Below are positions 1 to 8,570 of a stretch of 64,000 nucleotides of DNA, piece by piece. Source of the stretch: Alteromonas sp. KUL49 (GTDB lineage Bacteria; Pseudomonadota; Gammaproteobacteria; Enterobacterales; Alteromonadaceae); assembly GCF_006538345.1 (NCBI RefSeq), contig NZ_BJKL01000002.1:434001-498000 (forward strand), given 5' to 3'. Made by a program: the position numbers and the translations under genes. Positions within the stretch are counted from its first letter, which is position 1, and each line of letters opens with the position of its first letter. Below the pieces are notes generated by a model. It searched no databases and was not told the origin of the DNA. It was given only the letters and a program-made list of their open reading frames with translations.

Positions 1-108
1 GTTACTACGAGTAACCAGCGATGCGGCAGGCACCAAACACACGCTGTTCGGCTCGCATTCAGCGAGTAATCTGTCTTGTCGAGCGATAAATTCTTGTTGG
101 CTTATCAT
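1..108 (-). CDS. pepP: Xaa-Pro aminopeptidase PepP, N-terminal fragment
   Basis: Partial gene: only the first 36 codons lie in the window and the reading frame runs off the left edge. The translation starts MISQQEFIARQDRLLAE and continues to VCLVPAASLVTRSN. This matches the start of E. coli PepP, where a short RQEF..RR helix precedes the A-A-x-x-V-T-R-S segment. PepP is a cytoplasmic metalloprotease that removes N-terminal residues preceding proline. The ATG lies 9 nt after the ygfB stop codon, so both are probably one transcript, as in the E. coli ygfB-pepP-ubiH operon. The metal-binding domain is outside the window. Confidence 0.85.
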   Translation of the reverse strand, partial: MISQQEFIARQDRLLAECEPNSVCLVPAASLVTRSN

Positions 109-117
109 AGGCTAACA

Positions 118-684
118 CTAGTGAACCGTAGGCGGCTCTTGTTGATCGTCTAATAAGGAACGACCTAATTCGCTAAAGCATAGAATTGCTGAAATTTTTA
201 CATACTCAACCACTTCAAAGAGTGCTTTTTCGGACTCTTCGTCGTCGTCCATGGGCTCTTCCATACGTGCAATGTCAGAGAAATCTTCAAGGGCTTCTTT
301 TACGTCTTCTGAGCATTTTGTCAGGTCTTGCTGGTGCAAACCAAAGCCCATCATAAACCCTTGCACCCAATTGATCAGTGCAGCCCCACGGTCGTTAATG
401 GGCGCGTCGTCCTCAGGCATCAAGAGTTGCAACGCAAACTCTGGTTCAAGTAACTGCTGGCAGAGCTGATTGAACAGTTGCGTCAAAATGTGGGTAGTTT
501 GGTCATTAAATGACTTTCCCTGATTAATAGTATCGGCAAGTGCAGACGTCCAATTTTGGTCGGTTAGCGACATACCGCCGCACAACATTCCACACAAAAT
601 GCCTTGAACTTCGGCACCGTCTACTACTACGTCGTGTTGTGACAAGACGTTAGTTACCTTGTCAAATGTAAGCTGTTTATCCAC
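118..684 (-). CDS. ygfB: YgfB / UPF0149 family protein
   Basis: This 188-residue protein aligns along its length with E. coli YgfB. It has the early GILCGMLCGG segment, a central INWVQGFMMGFG helix and an acidic DDDEESEKALFEVVEYVK stretch before the C-terminus. The family is an all-helical cytoplasmic protein with no established enzymatic activity. The start is GTG at 684; an AAGGA sequence lies 9 nt upstream and no alternative in-frame start is evident. It precedes pepP by 9 nt. In E. coli the divergent neighbour is zapA followed by ssrS; here ssrS is present but no zapA-like frame is seen in the gap. Confidence 0.9.
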   Translation of the reverse strand: MDKQLTFDKVTNVLSQHDVVVDGAEVQGILCGMLCGGMSLTDQNWTSALADTINQGKSFNDQTTHILTQLFNQLCQQLLEPEFALQLLMPEDDAPINDRGAALINWVQGFMMGFGLHQQDLTKCSEDVKEALEDFSDIARMEEPMDDDEESEKALFEVVEYVKISAILCFSELGRSLLDDQQEPPTVH

Positions 685-962
685 AGAGATGTGTCCTTAA
701 TCTAATTGATGTAATAGTAGCAAACCGCGTTCTCAAAACCCATAGGTCACATAGTATGTTGGCGCATTTGTAACTTATGGCACCACCCGCACTGCCCTAT
801 TAATCACCGACTTGCCTACAGACTGAACATTTAACACAATCATCTCAGGCTTTTTGTGGCAAGGCAGTGTGATTTACTCTATGATCTCAAACCAGAAATA
901 CGGACATTTCGCTCGGCAACATTCTGCTTTAAGGTCTGCTTTAAGGTTGATATTTTTGAGTG

Positions 963-986
963 TATAATCACTGACCAAATGGTCAG
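963..986 (+). promoter_or_regulatory. -10-like hexamer followed by a perfect 16-bp palindrome (possible repressor operator)
   Basis: A perfect TATAAT (963-968) is followed two bases later by CTGACCAAATGGTCAG (971-986), a palindrome with 6-bp arms. Palindromes of the TGACnnnnnnGTCA type at a transcription start are typical operators of TetR-family repressors; that assignment is inference. No convincing -35 was found, and the next feature downstream is ssrS about 110 nt away. A second TATAAT lies at 1031-1036. The rest of the roughly 410-nt gap between ygfB and ssrS (685-1094) shows no supported gene. Confidence 0.4.
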
Positions 987-1062
987 AATAAGATTTCCAC
1001 TGACAGCCGAGAACAACAGAAGTCATGTTTTATAATGGGGTTTTCTTCACCCTGTTACTGAT

Positions 1063-1089
1063 TTGCGCTACGCTGTTGTGTTACATAAT
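1063..1089 (+). promoter_or_regulatory. Proximal promoter of 6S RNA
   Basis: TTGCGC (1063-1068) and CATAAT (1084-1089) are separated by 15 nt and would place transcription start near 1096, exactly where the terminal helix of 6S RNA begins. The spacing is short for a sigma-70 promoter, so the -35 assignment is tentative; the -10 assignment rests on its distance to the RNA 5' end. Confidence 0.5.
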
Positions 1090-1095
1090 AACTAT

Positions 1096-1277
1096 GTCTC
1101 CTGGGATGTTCGCCAGTTCACTCATGTCCCTGGCCGATGCTATAAACTTAGGAAGTTGAAACGGATGCTATTGCGCAAGCTCGACGCGTATCGAGAAGCC
1201 TACGGTGACCGTGATTCTTCCGCCCTGAACTTTTCGGTTCACGGGCGAACGATGAACAGCGGCATTCTGGGAGACGC
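1096..1277 (+). ncRNA. ssrS: 6S RNA
   Basis: 6S RNA binds the sigma-70 RNA polymerase holoenzyme by mimicking an open promoter. The sequence carries landmarks of the gammaproteobacterial RNA: GGGATGTTCGCC near the 5' end, GTCCCTGGCCGATG, the internal CGAGAAGCC, and GGCATTCTGGGAGAC at the 3' end. GTCTCC at 1096-1101 pairs with GGAGAC at 1270-1275 to close the terminal helix, giving about 182 nt, the usual length. Its position between ygfB and fau matches E. coli, where ssrS is co-transcribed with the downstream gene. Here the gene directly downstream is a ribokinase whose ATG is about 20 nt past the RNA. Confidence 0.9.
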
Positions 1278-1298
1278 CCTCTTTCGATGGACGAAGAA

Positions 1299-2198
1299 AT
1301 GGCAATAATTAATTTTGGTTCTATTAATATCGACCACGTGTATCAGGTCGAACACTTTGTTCAGCCCGGAGAAACCCTCGCATCCTCGCATTACCAGCAA
1401 TTGCTGGGTGGTAAAGGGGCAAACCAGTCTATAGCACTTGCACAAGCTGGCGCAGACGCTCGCCATGTAGGTAGCATTCATCATTCCGATGCAACATTTA
1501 AACAATCTCTTATTAAAAAGGGCGTTGATTGCCGTGGAGTGAGCTGCTCAGATACTCCCTCTGGCCACGCAATCATTCAAGTGGTACCCAGTGGTGAAAA
1601 CGCCATTGTATTGTTTGGTGGTGCCAATCAAACGCTTACGGAAAAAACAGTGTCTAGCGCACTGGCTGACGCACAAGCCGGAGATTGGGTACTTACACAA
1701 AACGAGACGAGTAGTATCGACGCTGTTCTTGAACAAGCCAAAGCACAAGGTCTTAAAGTCGCATTCAATCCAGCACCAATGACCGAATCGGTAAAATCTC
1801 TACCTCTTCATTGTGTTGACTTATTGATCGTTAACGAAACAGAAGCTGCGGGTATTACGGAGAAAGAATCGTTAGACGATATCATCGCTTACTTCCGCGA
1901 ACATTGGACACACAGCGAAGTCATTATCACCCTAGGTAAAGCGGGTGTAATCATGTTACGTGGTGAAGAGAAACTGCAAGTTAGCGCTTTTTCAGTTGAT
2001 GCCGTTGATACTACTGCTGCCGGTGACACATTTATCGGTTATTTTTTAGCGGCCTACACACAGAGCGGCGATGCCAAACAGGCGCTTACTCGCGGTTGCG
2101 CAGCATCGGCAGTTGCCGTAACACGAGAGGGTGCAGCCCAAAGTATTCCTTCAATTCAAGATGTTGACCTATTTTTGTCAGCAAATGCCAACACATAA
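1299..2198 (+). CDS. rbsK: Ribokinase (PfkB family)
   Basis: Phosphorylates ribose to ribose-5-phosphate with ATP in the cytoplasm. PfkB/ribokinase signatures are clear: an N-terminal NFGSINIDHVYQV strand, the substrate-loop GGKGANQS near residue 40, and the C-terminal anion-hole/catalytic motif DTTAAGDTF with the base Asp. Length (299 aa) is normal. I chose the ATG at 1299 because family members begin right before the first beta strand; an in-frame ATG at 1287 would add four residues and has no better ribosome-binding site. The gene begins about 20 nt after 6S RNA and may be expressed by readthrough from ssrS. It is followed after 14 nt by a nucleoside hydrolase that would supply ribose. Confidence 0.88.
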   Translation: MAIINFGSINIDHVYQVEHFVQPGETLASSHYQQLLGGKGANQSIALAQAGADARHVGSIHHSDATFKQSLIKKGVDCRGVSCSDTPSGHAIIQVVPSGENAIVLFGGANQTLTEKTVSSALADAQAGDWVLTQNETSSIDAVLEQAKAQGLKVAFNPAPMTESVKSLPLHCVDLLIVNETEAAGITEKESLDDIIAYFREHWTHSEVIITLGKAGVIMLRGEEKLQVSAFSVDAVDTTAAGDTFIGYFLAAYTQSGDAKQALTRGCAASAVAVTREGAAQSIPSIQDVDLFLSANANT

Positions 2199-2212
2199 AG
2201 GTACGCATTACT

Positions 2213-3154
2213 ATGACGCATAAAATTATTTTAGATACAGATCCCGGTATTGATGACGCTATGGCAATTTTCTTTGCCTTTCAATCTCCAGACATTGAGG
2301 TACTAGGATTAACTACTGTTTACGGGAATGTACCGGTAGAAATGGCGGCGCAAAATGCTCTTACTTTGTGTGAAATGGCAGGAAAAGATATTCCCGTTAC
2401 TAAGGGTGTAGGTATGCCATGGGTAGGTCCAGAATCTGGCTATGCTCATTTCGTACATGGCGACTATGGTTTTGGCCACATCAAACCTGAGCCACCAAAA
2501 GGTGAACTAGATCCAAGAAGCTCTGCACAATTTATTGTAGATATGGCACGCCAGTACCCGGGCGAAATTACCATTGTCGCAATTGGTCCATTGGGCAATC
2601 TCGCCCTTGCACTACGATTAGAACCAGAACTTCCTAAGTTAGTTAAAGGCGTAAGTATTATGGGTGGTGCGGCCTTTGTTCGCGGAAACGTAACACCTGT
2701 GGCCGAAGCCAACATTTGGAACGACGCTCATGCTGCAGCTATCGTTTTTGCAGCCGACTGGGAACTCAATATGTTCGGGCTAGACGTTACCAACGACGTA
2801 CCTTTCGCACCAACTTTTGTTGATGTGCTTGCAGAGAAAAATTCAAAGCTTGGTGGATTTGTGCAAGAAAGTGCCCAGTTCTATATGGATTTCTATTCAG
2901 CCAATCGAGAAGACCGTGTGTGTTTCTTCCACGATGCCTTCCCTATCGCCCATTTGCGTCATCCAGAGCTATTTACTATGACTGAGGGTCATGCACGTGT
3001 TGGCACCGGTGAACTAGACCGCGGCCAAACCGTTGTGGCTCCTGCCGGTACAACCCCAAGCCCATTATGGACAGAAGCGAATACCATCAAAGTTGCTACA
3101 GGTGTAGAACACGCAAAACTGGAACAATTGTTCATAGACACCTACGCTTTGTAA
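2213..3154 (+). CDS. Inosine-uridine preferring nucleoside hydrolase
   Basis: Hydrolyses the N-glycosidic bond of ribonucleosides to base and ribose. The calcium-binding DTDPGIDDAMAI motif is at residues 7-18, the family's hallmark. Later conserved parts include the IVAIGPLGNLALAL segment, the IMGGA strand, the AEANIWNDAHAA segment with the second metal-site Asp, and a C-terminal HDAFPIAHL with the active-site His. Length (313 aa) is typical. It forms an apparent operon with the upstream ribokinase (14-nt gap), which would use the released ribose, and is closed by a strong terminator. Base preference cannot be told from sequence alone, so I give no rih symbol. Confidence 0.9.
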   Translation: MTHKIILDTDPGIDDAMAIFFAFQSPDIEVLGLTTVYGNVPVEMAAQNALTLCEMAGKDIPVTKGVGMPWVGPESGYAHFVHGDYGFGHIKPEPPKGELDPRSSAQFIVDMARQYPGEITIVAIGPLGNLALALRLEPELPKLVKGVSIMGGAAFVRGNVTPVAEANIWNDAHAAAIVFAADWELNMFGLDVTNDVPFAPTFVDVLAEKNSKLGGFVQESAQFYMDFYSANREDRVCFFHDAFPIAHLRHPELFTMTEGHARVGTGELDRGQTVVAPAGTTPSPLWTEANTIKVATGVEHAKLEQLFIDTYAL

Positions 3155-3176
3155 TAAGCGATTTTTTGTTTACTCG

Positions 3177-3203
3177 AAAGGCGCTGAATTAGCGCCTTTT
3201 TTA
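3177..3203 (+). terminator. Rho-independent terminator after the nucleoside hydrolase
   Basis: AAAGGCGCT, a 5-nt loop GAATT and AGCGCCTTT form a perfect 9-bp stem followed by a T run. It separates the ribokinase-hydrolase transcript from the histidine kinase. Confidence 0.9.
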
Positions 3204-3242
3204 TTGTATTTATTGATTAATTAACTTGGTTTACCACTATTT

Positions 3243-4886
3243 ATGATATCAGCACCGGTACCGGACAGTGAACCTCAACGTCTTGCAGAGTTGCTTAGCT
3301 ACGACATACTCGATACCGATACCGAAAAGCTATTTGATGAGTTAACACTGCTGGCATCACAAATTTGCGAAACACCTATCGCATTAATTAGCCTTGTGGA
3401 TCCTGACCGTCAGTGGTTTAAGTCAAGAGTAGGACTAGACGCCACCGAAACATCGCGTAGTATCGCATTTTGCTCTCATGCAATCTTGCAACGTGAAGTC
3501 TTTGAAATTACGAATGCCAAAGAAGATCCTCGCTTTCATGACAACCCTTTGGTTACCGGAGATCCCAACATTCGCTTTTATGCGGGCGCCCCCTTGGTGA
3601 CCCCAGCAGGTCATGCCATCGGAACGCTCTGTACAATCAGTGATAAACCAAAAACGCTGACAGACTCTCAAAAAGAAGCGTTAACCACACTGAGCCATTC
3701 AGTCATCGCGCAATTGGAATTGCGCAGAAAAAATAGAGATCTCGAACGCACTAATAAATTTAGGTCAGACTTTTTATCGTACTTAAGCCATGAAGTAAGA
3801 ACGCCGTTAAACGCGATCAATACGTTTAGCCGATTGTTAGAAGGGGAGGCAAAATCTCTACGGTTACCTCTGTCTTTTTCTGAGCCATTGGGGCACATAA
3901 GTAAGAGCGGTGAACGGCTTCTTGAAATTGTCAATTCAGTGCTAGATTTGAAACAGCTTGAAGCAGGTAAAATGCGGATCGTCGCCAGAACCGTTAATAC
4001 TCGTGATTTATTCACTCATCTGTTCTCATTGACGAAAATTCGCTCTGAAGACGAAAATGTCCTGTTTGACTACAATATTGACGAATCTGTACCTCAATGG
4101 GTTGAGTTAGATGACACCAAGTTTAGCCAAATTGCCCTTAACATTTTATCCAATGCGATCAAATATACGCCAGCAGGCAAGAAGGTTGTTGCACAGATCA
4201 AATACAAGCATGACAAGCTTGTTTTCACCGTAAAAGATGACGGGATTGGAATTAGTCAAGAAGATCAAGATAAACTTTTCAAACCCTTCGAGCGCATGGA
4301 TAACGCTCACACTATCAAAGGTACCGGGCTCGGATTAAATATCACCAAGCAGCTAATTGATTTGATGAAGGGCACCATGAAGTTTAAAAGTGCTCTGAAT
4401 GAGGGAACAAGAGTGACTGTTTCCGTAGTTGCCCCCGAATCGACTATGTCTGATCAGCAAAAACTCTCTAACAACGACAATACACGACACCTGAATATCA
4501 TTGAAAATCCTCACATATTGGTAGTGGAAGACCATTACATCAATCAGGTGGTGATAAGAACTGTATTCGAAAAACTGGGCGTTCCAATTTCTATCGTAAG
4601 TACTGGCGAAGAAGGCGTAGAATACGCGAACAATAACTCAATTAACCTAGTCTTGATGGATCTCAACCTTCCGGGTATTGATGGTCTGGAAGCCACTAGG
4701 CGCATTAAAGCAGGCCCCGCCTCCCACATCCCCGTTGTTGCACTGACAGCTGATGCATTGTATCAGCGTGCCGAATTAGCACAGCATGGGTTTAGCGAAA
4801 TCCTTACCAAACCTATCGACAATACGGCACTAATTGATATTCTTAACCAATTCTTATCCCCCAGCGATATAGGTAAACTAATTTAG
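3243..4886 (+). CDS. GAF-domain hybrid histidine kinase with C-terminal receiver
   Basis: A soluble hybrid sensor of 547 aa with no predicted membrane segment. A GAF domain occupies about residues 25-160, including the TPIALISLVD and FYAGAPLVTPAGHAIGTLC segments. The dimerisation/phosphoacceptor helix has SHEVRTPLN with His183. The ATPase domain shows the N box around Asn304, DDGIG at 332-336 and GTGLGLN at 360-366. A receiver domain (about 423-540) has the acidic pocket VVED and phosphoacceptor Asp473 in LMDLNLPG. No output domain or cognate regulator is adjacent. The signal is unknown. It ends 2 nt before fau. The start lacks a clear ribosome-binding site, so it is less certain. Confidence 0.88.
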   Translation: MISAPVPDSEPQRLAELLSYDILDTDTEKLFDELTLLASQICETPIALISLVDPDRQWFKSRVGLDATETSRSIAFCSHAILQREVFEITNAKEDPRFHDNPLVTGDPNIRFYAGAPLVTPAGHAIGTLCTISDKPKTLTDSQKEALTTLSHSVIAQLELRRKNRDLERTNKFRSDFLSYLSHEVRTPLNAINTFSRLLEGEAKSLRLPLSFSEPLGHISKSGERLLEIVNSVLDLKQLEAGKMRIVARTVNTRDLFTHLFSLTKIRSEDENVLFDYNIDESVPQWVELDDTKFSQIALNILSNAIKYTPAGKKVVAQIKYKHDKLVFTVKDDGIGISQEDQDKLFKPFERMDNAHTIKGTGLGLNITKQLIDLMKGTMKFKSALNEGTRVTVSVVAPESTMSDQQKLSNNDNTRHLNIIENPHILVVEDHYINQVVIRTVFEKLGVPISIVSTGEEGVEYANNNSINLVLMDLNLPGIDGLEATRRIKAGPASHIPVVALTADALYQRAELAQHGFSEILTKPIDNTALIDILNQFLSPSDIGKLI

Positions 4887-4888
4887 TA

Positions 4889-5506
4889 ATGAGTAGAGAT
4901 GGTTCATTTGATAGAAAAGCGTTAAGAAAATCATTACGCAAGGCTCGAATAAGCCTATCTTCAGAACAACAATATAGCGCAGAGATCGCCGTTGCACATC
5001 AGCTTAATCAAAGCGAATTTATTCATCAGTCCACCACTATCGCTGGTTATTTAGCAAATGATGGTGAGGTATCGCTATCGTCATTTATAACCGCTCAATG
5101 GCAACACCAAGGTCCCTATAAAAGGCACATTACGCTCCCTGTAATTCATCCCGTCAATAAAGGCCACTTGCTCATGTTGGCATATACTCCAACGACGCAG
5201 ATGACCGAGAACAAATACGGTATTGTTGAGCCTGAGGTCGCTTGTAACCATATACACTTAATCAGTGACCATAGTGTGATTCTTATGCCCTTAGTAGGAT
5301 TTGATCGACAAGGCAATCGTCTGGGCATGGGAGGAGGTTACTACGACAGAACGCTGAGTAACATACGCAATGCGCCGATCCGTCCTAAGCTTGTTGGCGT
5401 GGCACATGACTGCCAAGAAGTCAGTCAGCTACCAGTGCAATCCTGGGACGTTCCCCTAGATGCTATAGTGACACCATCGAGAATATTGCATTTCAAAAAC
5501 GACTAA
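4889..5506 (+). CDS. fau: 5-formyltetrahydrofolate cyclo-ligase
   Basis: Converts 5-formyl-THF to 5,10-methenyl-THF with ATP. The N-terminal [12 protein letters not shown] basic helix, the central GIVEPE motif that contacts substrate, and the C-terminal [22 protein letters not shown] signature are all present. The 205-aa length is typical. In E. coli this gene (ygfA/fau) is co-transcribed with 6S RNA; here three genes and a terminator lie in between, so 6S linkage is broken. It starts 2 nt after the hybrid kinase stop and probably shares its transcript. Confidence 0.93.
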   Translation: MSRDGSFDRKALRKSLRKARISLSSEQQYSAEIAVAHQLNQSEFIHQSTTIAGYLANDGEVSLSSFITAQWQHQGPYKRHITLPVIHPVNKGHLLMLAYTPTTQMTENKYGIVEPEVACNHIHLISDHSVILMPLVGFDRQGNRLGMGGGYYDRTLSNIRNAPIRPKLVGVAHDCQEVSQLPVQSWDVPLDAIVTPSRILHFKND

Positions 5507-5582
5507 CATCATAGCGTTTTTGACTAGGGGCAATAAGGCTTTTCAGGTACACTTCCGCAAAACTTACCTAGAGACCCCGAAC

Positions 5583-6239
5583 ATGGATCAGAACGCGAAA
5601 AAGCAGGCCGTGGCTAAAGCCGCTATTCAATACGTAGAACAAGACAGCATTGTAGGTGTTGGAACAGGCTCTACCATTAATTTTTTCATTGATGAACTAG
5701 GTAAAATCAAAAACAAGATTGAAGGCGCAGTGTCTAGCTCTGAAGCATCGACACAACGCCTAGAAGCCTTAGGTATTGAGGTGTTCGAACTCAACAACGT
5801 CGGTGAATTATCAGTTTACATCGATGGCGCTGACGAAGTGACTGAACACAAGCATATGATTAAAGGTGGCGGCGCTGCGCTTACTCGCGAAAAAATCGTT
5901 GCGGGAGCAGCAAAAACCTTCGTATGTATTGTCGACGAGAGTAAACGCGTACCTGTGCTTGGCAAATTCCCTCTACCTGTTGAAGTGATTCCCATGGCTC
6001 GTTCCTTCGTTGCTCGAGAACTGGTTAAGTTAGGTGGTGATCCCGTCTATCGTCAGGGTATTGTTACCGACAACGGCAACGTTATTCTTGACGTACACAA
6101 TCTCAGTATTACCAACCCAAGAGAATTAGAGCAGAGCATCAACAATATACCTGGTGTTGTGACCAATGGTATTTTCGCCCTTCGTGGTGCTGATATCGTA
6201 CTATCTGCAACGAATAACGGCGTAGAGACCTACGAATAG
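5583..6239 (+). CDS. rpiA: Ribose-5-phosphate isomerase A
   Basis: Interconverts ribose-5-phosphate and ribulose-5-phosphate in the pentose phosphate pathway. Motifs [29 protein letters not shown] with the catalytic Asp pair, [12 protein letters not shown] with the catalytic Glu and Lys, and [13 protein letters not shown] match E. coli RpiA closely. The open frame extends upstream to a TTG, but the family start and length (218 aa) support the ATG at 5583, giving [14 protein letters not shown]. Adjacent to serA as in E. coli, but here both genes read in the same direction. Confidence 0.95.
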   Translation: MDQNAKKQAVAKAAIQYVEQDSIVGVGTGSTINFFIDELGKIKNKIEGAVSSSEASTQRLEALGIEVFELNNVGELSVYIDGADEVTEHKHMIKGGGAALTREKIVAGAAKTFVCIVDESKRVPVLGKFPLPVEVIPMARSFVARELVKLGGDPVYRQGIVTDNGNVILDVHNLSITNPRELEQSINNIPGVVTNGIFALRGADIVLSATNNGVETYE

Positions 6240-6328
6240 CAATTATCCCTTTTCACTGGCGATAAATTCTGCTAACTTCCGTTTAGACGTCTAGATGCCT
6301 ATTAAAGTTTTTGAGAGAACATTGATTC

Positions 6329-7558
6329 ATGAGTAAAGTTTCACTTCCGAAGGATAAAATTCGAATCCTATTACTTGAGGGTGTGCACCAGAGTGCTTTG
6401 GAAACCTTCAAGAACAACGGTTACACCAACATTGAGTACCTCAAGACTTCCCTTCCGGAGGACGAACTCATTGAAAAAGTTAAAGATGCGCATTTTGTAG
6501 GCATTCGCTCACGTACTCAAATCACTGAAAACGTGGTTGAAGCGGCCCAAAAGCTTGTGGCTATCGGTTGTTTCTGCATTGGTACTAACCAAGTTGATTT
6601 GGTTGCGACGCAAGCTCGTGGTATTCCTGTGTTTAACGCACCTTTCTCAAATACTCGCTCTGTGGCTGAACTTGTGTTAGGTCAAATCATCTTGTTACTC
6701 AGACAAGTACCCAGCAAAAGTGCCAAAGCCCATCGTGGTGAGTGGGAGAAAACAGCGGTTGGCTCTTATGAGGCACGAGGTAAAACACTGGGCATTATAG
6801 GTTACGGCCACATCGGTACGCAGCTGAGTATCCTCGCTGAACACTTGGGTATGCGCGTGCAATTTTTTGATATTGAAGACAAACTTGTATTAGGTAACTC
6901 TACGCAAGTGAAATCTCTTAAAAAGCTACTAAATACCTCTGATGTAGTATCACTTCACGTTCCGGAGACCGCTGAAACACAGGATATGATTGGCCAAGAA
7001 GAACTTGCGCAAATGAAGCAAGGCTCAATTTTGATCAATGCATCTCGCGGTACTGTTGTAGAAATTGATGCATTAACAGAAGCAATGGCTAGTGGTCACT
7101 TGAACGGCGCTGCAATCGACGTATTCCCAGTAGAGCCAAAATCAAACAGCGAAGAGTTTGTATCTCCGCTTCGTCAGTTTGATAACGTTATTCTTACCCC
7201 GCACGTGGGTGGTAGCACACAAGAAGCTCAGGAGAATATCGGTATTGAAGTTGCTGGTAAGCTCGCTAAATACAGCGACAACGGCTCTACACTATCAGCG
7301 GTAAACTTCCCAGAAGTGTCATTGCCAGAACACACTGGACGTTCGCGATTACTGCATATACACAAAAACCAACCTGGTATTCTTACTCAGATTAACCAAG
7401 CGTTTGCCGAGAAAGGTATCAATATCGAAGCACAATACTTACAAACGAATGCAGAGATTGGTTATGTGGTAGTGGATGTAGTTGAAGACAAAGCTTACGA
7501 CGCACTTGCTCAGTTGCAACAAATCACTGGCACTATAAAGACACGTATTCTTCACTAG
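6329..7558 (+). CDS. serA: D-3-phosphoglycerate dehydrogenase
   Basis: First step of serine biosynthesis, oxidising 3-phosphoglycerate with NAD. The 409-aa protein has the split substrate domain, a Rossmann motif GIIGYGHIGTQ, the arginine motif NASRGTVV, the Asp/Glu motif DVFPVEP and the catalytic LTPHVGGST histidine. A C-terminal ACT domain (about residues 338-409, starting at RLLHIHKNQPG) is the serine-binding feedback-inhibition domain found in E. coli SerA. A bidirectional terminator follows. Confidence 0.96.
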   Translation: MSKVSLPKDKIRILLLEGVHQSALETFKNNGYTNIEYLKTSLPEDELIEKVKDAHFVGIRSRTQITENVVEAAQKLVAIGCFCIGTNQVDLVATQARGIPVFNAPFSNTRSVAELVLGQIILLLRQVPSKSAKAHRGEWEKTAVGSYEARGKTLGIIGYGHIGTQLSILAEHLGMRVQFFDIEDKLVLGNSTQVKSLKKLLNTSDVVSLHVPETAETQDMIGQEELAQMKQGSILINASRGTVVEIDALTEAMASGHLNGAAIDVFPVEPKSNSEEFVSPLRQFDNVILTPHVGGSTQEAQENIGIEVAGKLAKYSDNGSTLSAVNFPEVSLPEHTGRSRLLHIHKNQPGILTQINQAFAEKGINIEAQYLQTNAEIGYVVVDVVEDKAYDALAQLQQITGTIKTRILH

Positions 7559-7580
7559 TAAAGTAGTGTTTAAGTCATAA

Positions 7581-7609
7581 AAAAACGGCTTCCAAGGGAG
7601 CCGTTTTTT
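7581..7609. terminator. Bidirectional terminator between serA and a DUF481 gene
   Basis: AAAAACGGCT and AGCCGTTTTT form a 10-bp stem around TCCAAGGG, with T runs on both strands. It serves serA on the plus strand and the converging DUF481 gene on the minus strand. Confidence 0.9.
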
Positions 7610-7634
7610 GTTTTCGAGCCGAGATACTTGGAAT

Positions 7635-8378
7635 TTAGAAGAAGTTGTAAACCAAGGTTACCGCTGTCTCTGTATCTAAATTATCGATATCGTCGGCTAC
7701 ATCAGTGTTATGGTCGAGTTTAAGCGATACTTTCATGGATAGATTACCGCTAATCGTTGCCGATAGTGCAGATTCAGCACGAGATTTAGTATTTTCTGAA
7801 CCAACTTCCGTACTGACTGTTTGAATGAATTTAGCCGTATCTGAAATCGTCCATTGATAAGCCATTGATGCACGAACAATGAAACTGTTCTGCTCTTCAC
7901 CCTCTTGTGTTTCCGCGAACGCGTAACCCGGACCAATCGAGTATTCAAAGCTCTGTTTATCAGTTTCAAATAATTTTTGGTTCCAACCTGCTGCAATCGT
8001 GGCTTGGTAATCAAAGTTGCTCAAACGGTCATCTTCATAAGAGGTGAATCCGAACAAACGATTATTAGGATCTTCTAGTTTATAGTTACCTTGGGCAGAA
8101 GCATAAAACTTTTGAGCCGACGTAAATTCAACATCTTCACCATCTCTCTCTACGGTTTCACGCTTATACAATCCCTCGATAATGTAGTCGTTACTCCACA
8201 TTTCCGTTTCATGATGCGCTGCTAGACCGGCGTTAATTGAGGTAGTTTCTGTGTTACCAGTCGTGGCGATAATACCTAGCTCGCCCTCAAGGGTGAATGG
8301 TTTAAACTCATCTTCTGCAAAAGCAAAATTTGATACCACTAGTGATGAAATGAGTGTAGCTAATAGCCTTTTTTTCAT
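7635..8378 (-). CDS. DUF481 family outer-membrane protein (paralogue 1)
   Basis: The 247-aa protein starts with a signal peptide (MKKRLLATLISSLVVSNFAFA, cleavage near residue 21). It then shows the DUF481 opening GELGIIATTGNTETTSINAG, followed by alternating hydrophobic/polar strands and a C-terminal phenylalanine in TLVYNFF, typical of outer-membrane beta-barrels. DUF481 proteins such as E. coli YdiY are predicted small barrels of unknown function. The next gene upstream is a second family member with the same plan. The two have separate 5' regions, so they may be expressed independently. Confidence 0.8.
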   Translation of the reverse strand: MKKRLLATLISSLVVSNFAFAEDEFKPFTLEGELGIIATTGNTETTSINAGLAAHHETEMWSNDYIIEGLYKRETVERDGEDVEFTSAQKFYASAQGNYKLEDPNNRLFGFTSYEDDRLSNFDYQATIAAGWNQKLFETDKQSFEYSIGPGYAFAETQEGEEQNSFIVRASMAYQWTISDTAKFIQTVSTEVGSENTKSRAESALSATISGNLSMKVSLKLDHNTDVADDIDNLDTETAVTLVYNFF

Positions 8379-8570
8379 GTGCGTTCCTGATCAATGAAAA
8401 GTCGGATTAGAGCACCTCAATGTTGCTTTTATTATCGGCGCTAAGGGAATATACGGTATAAAGGGAGCAATATTACCCGCCTCTGTTATTGAGTCAAACA
8501 ATCATGCGAGTTTACGCAGGTTTCACTACAAAAGTATAACGAGTTTACACCGAGAAACCTGAACGTACCC

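Noticed and set aside
1063..1308. An 81-residue open frame on the plus strand upstream of ribokinase
   Set aside because: It coincides with 6S RNA, whose conserved structure explains the sequence; the translation has no family resemblance.
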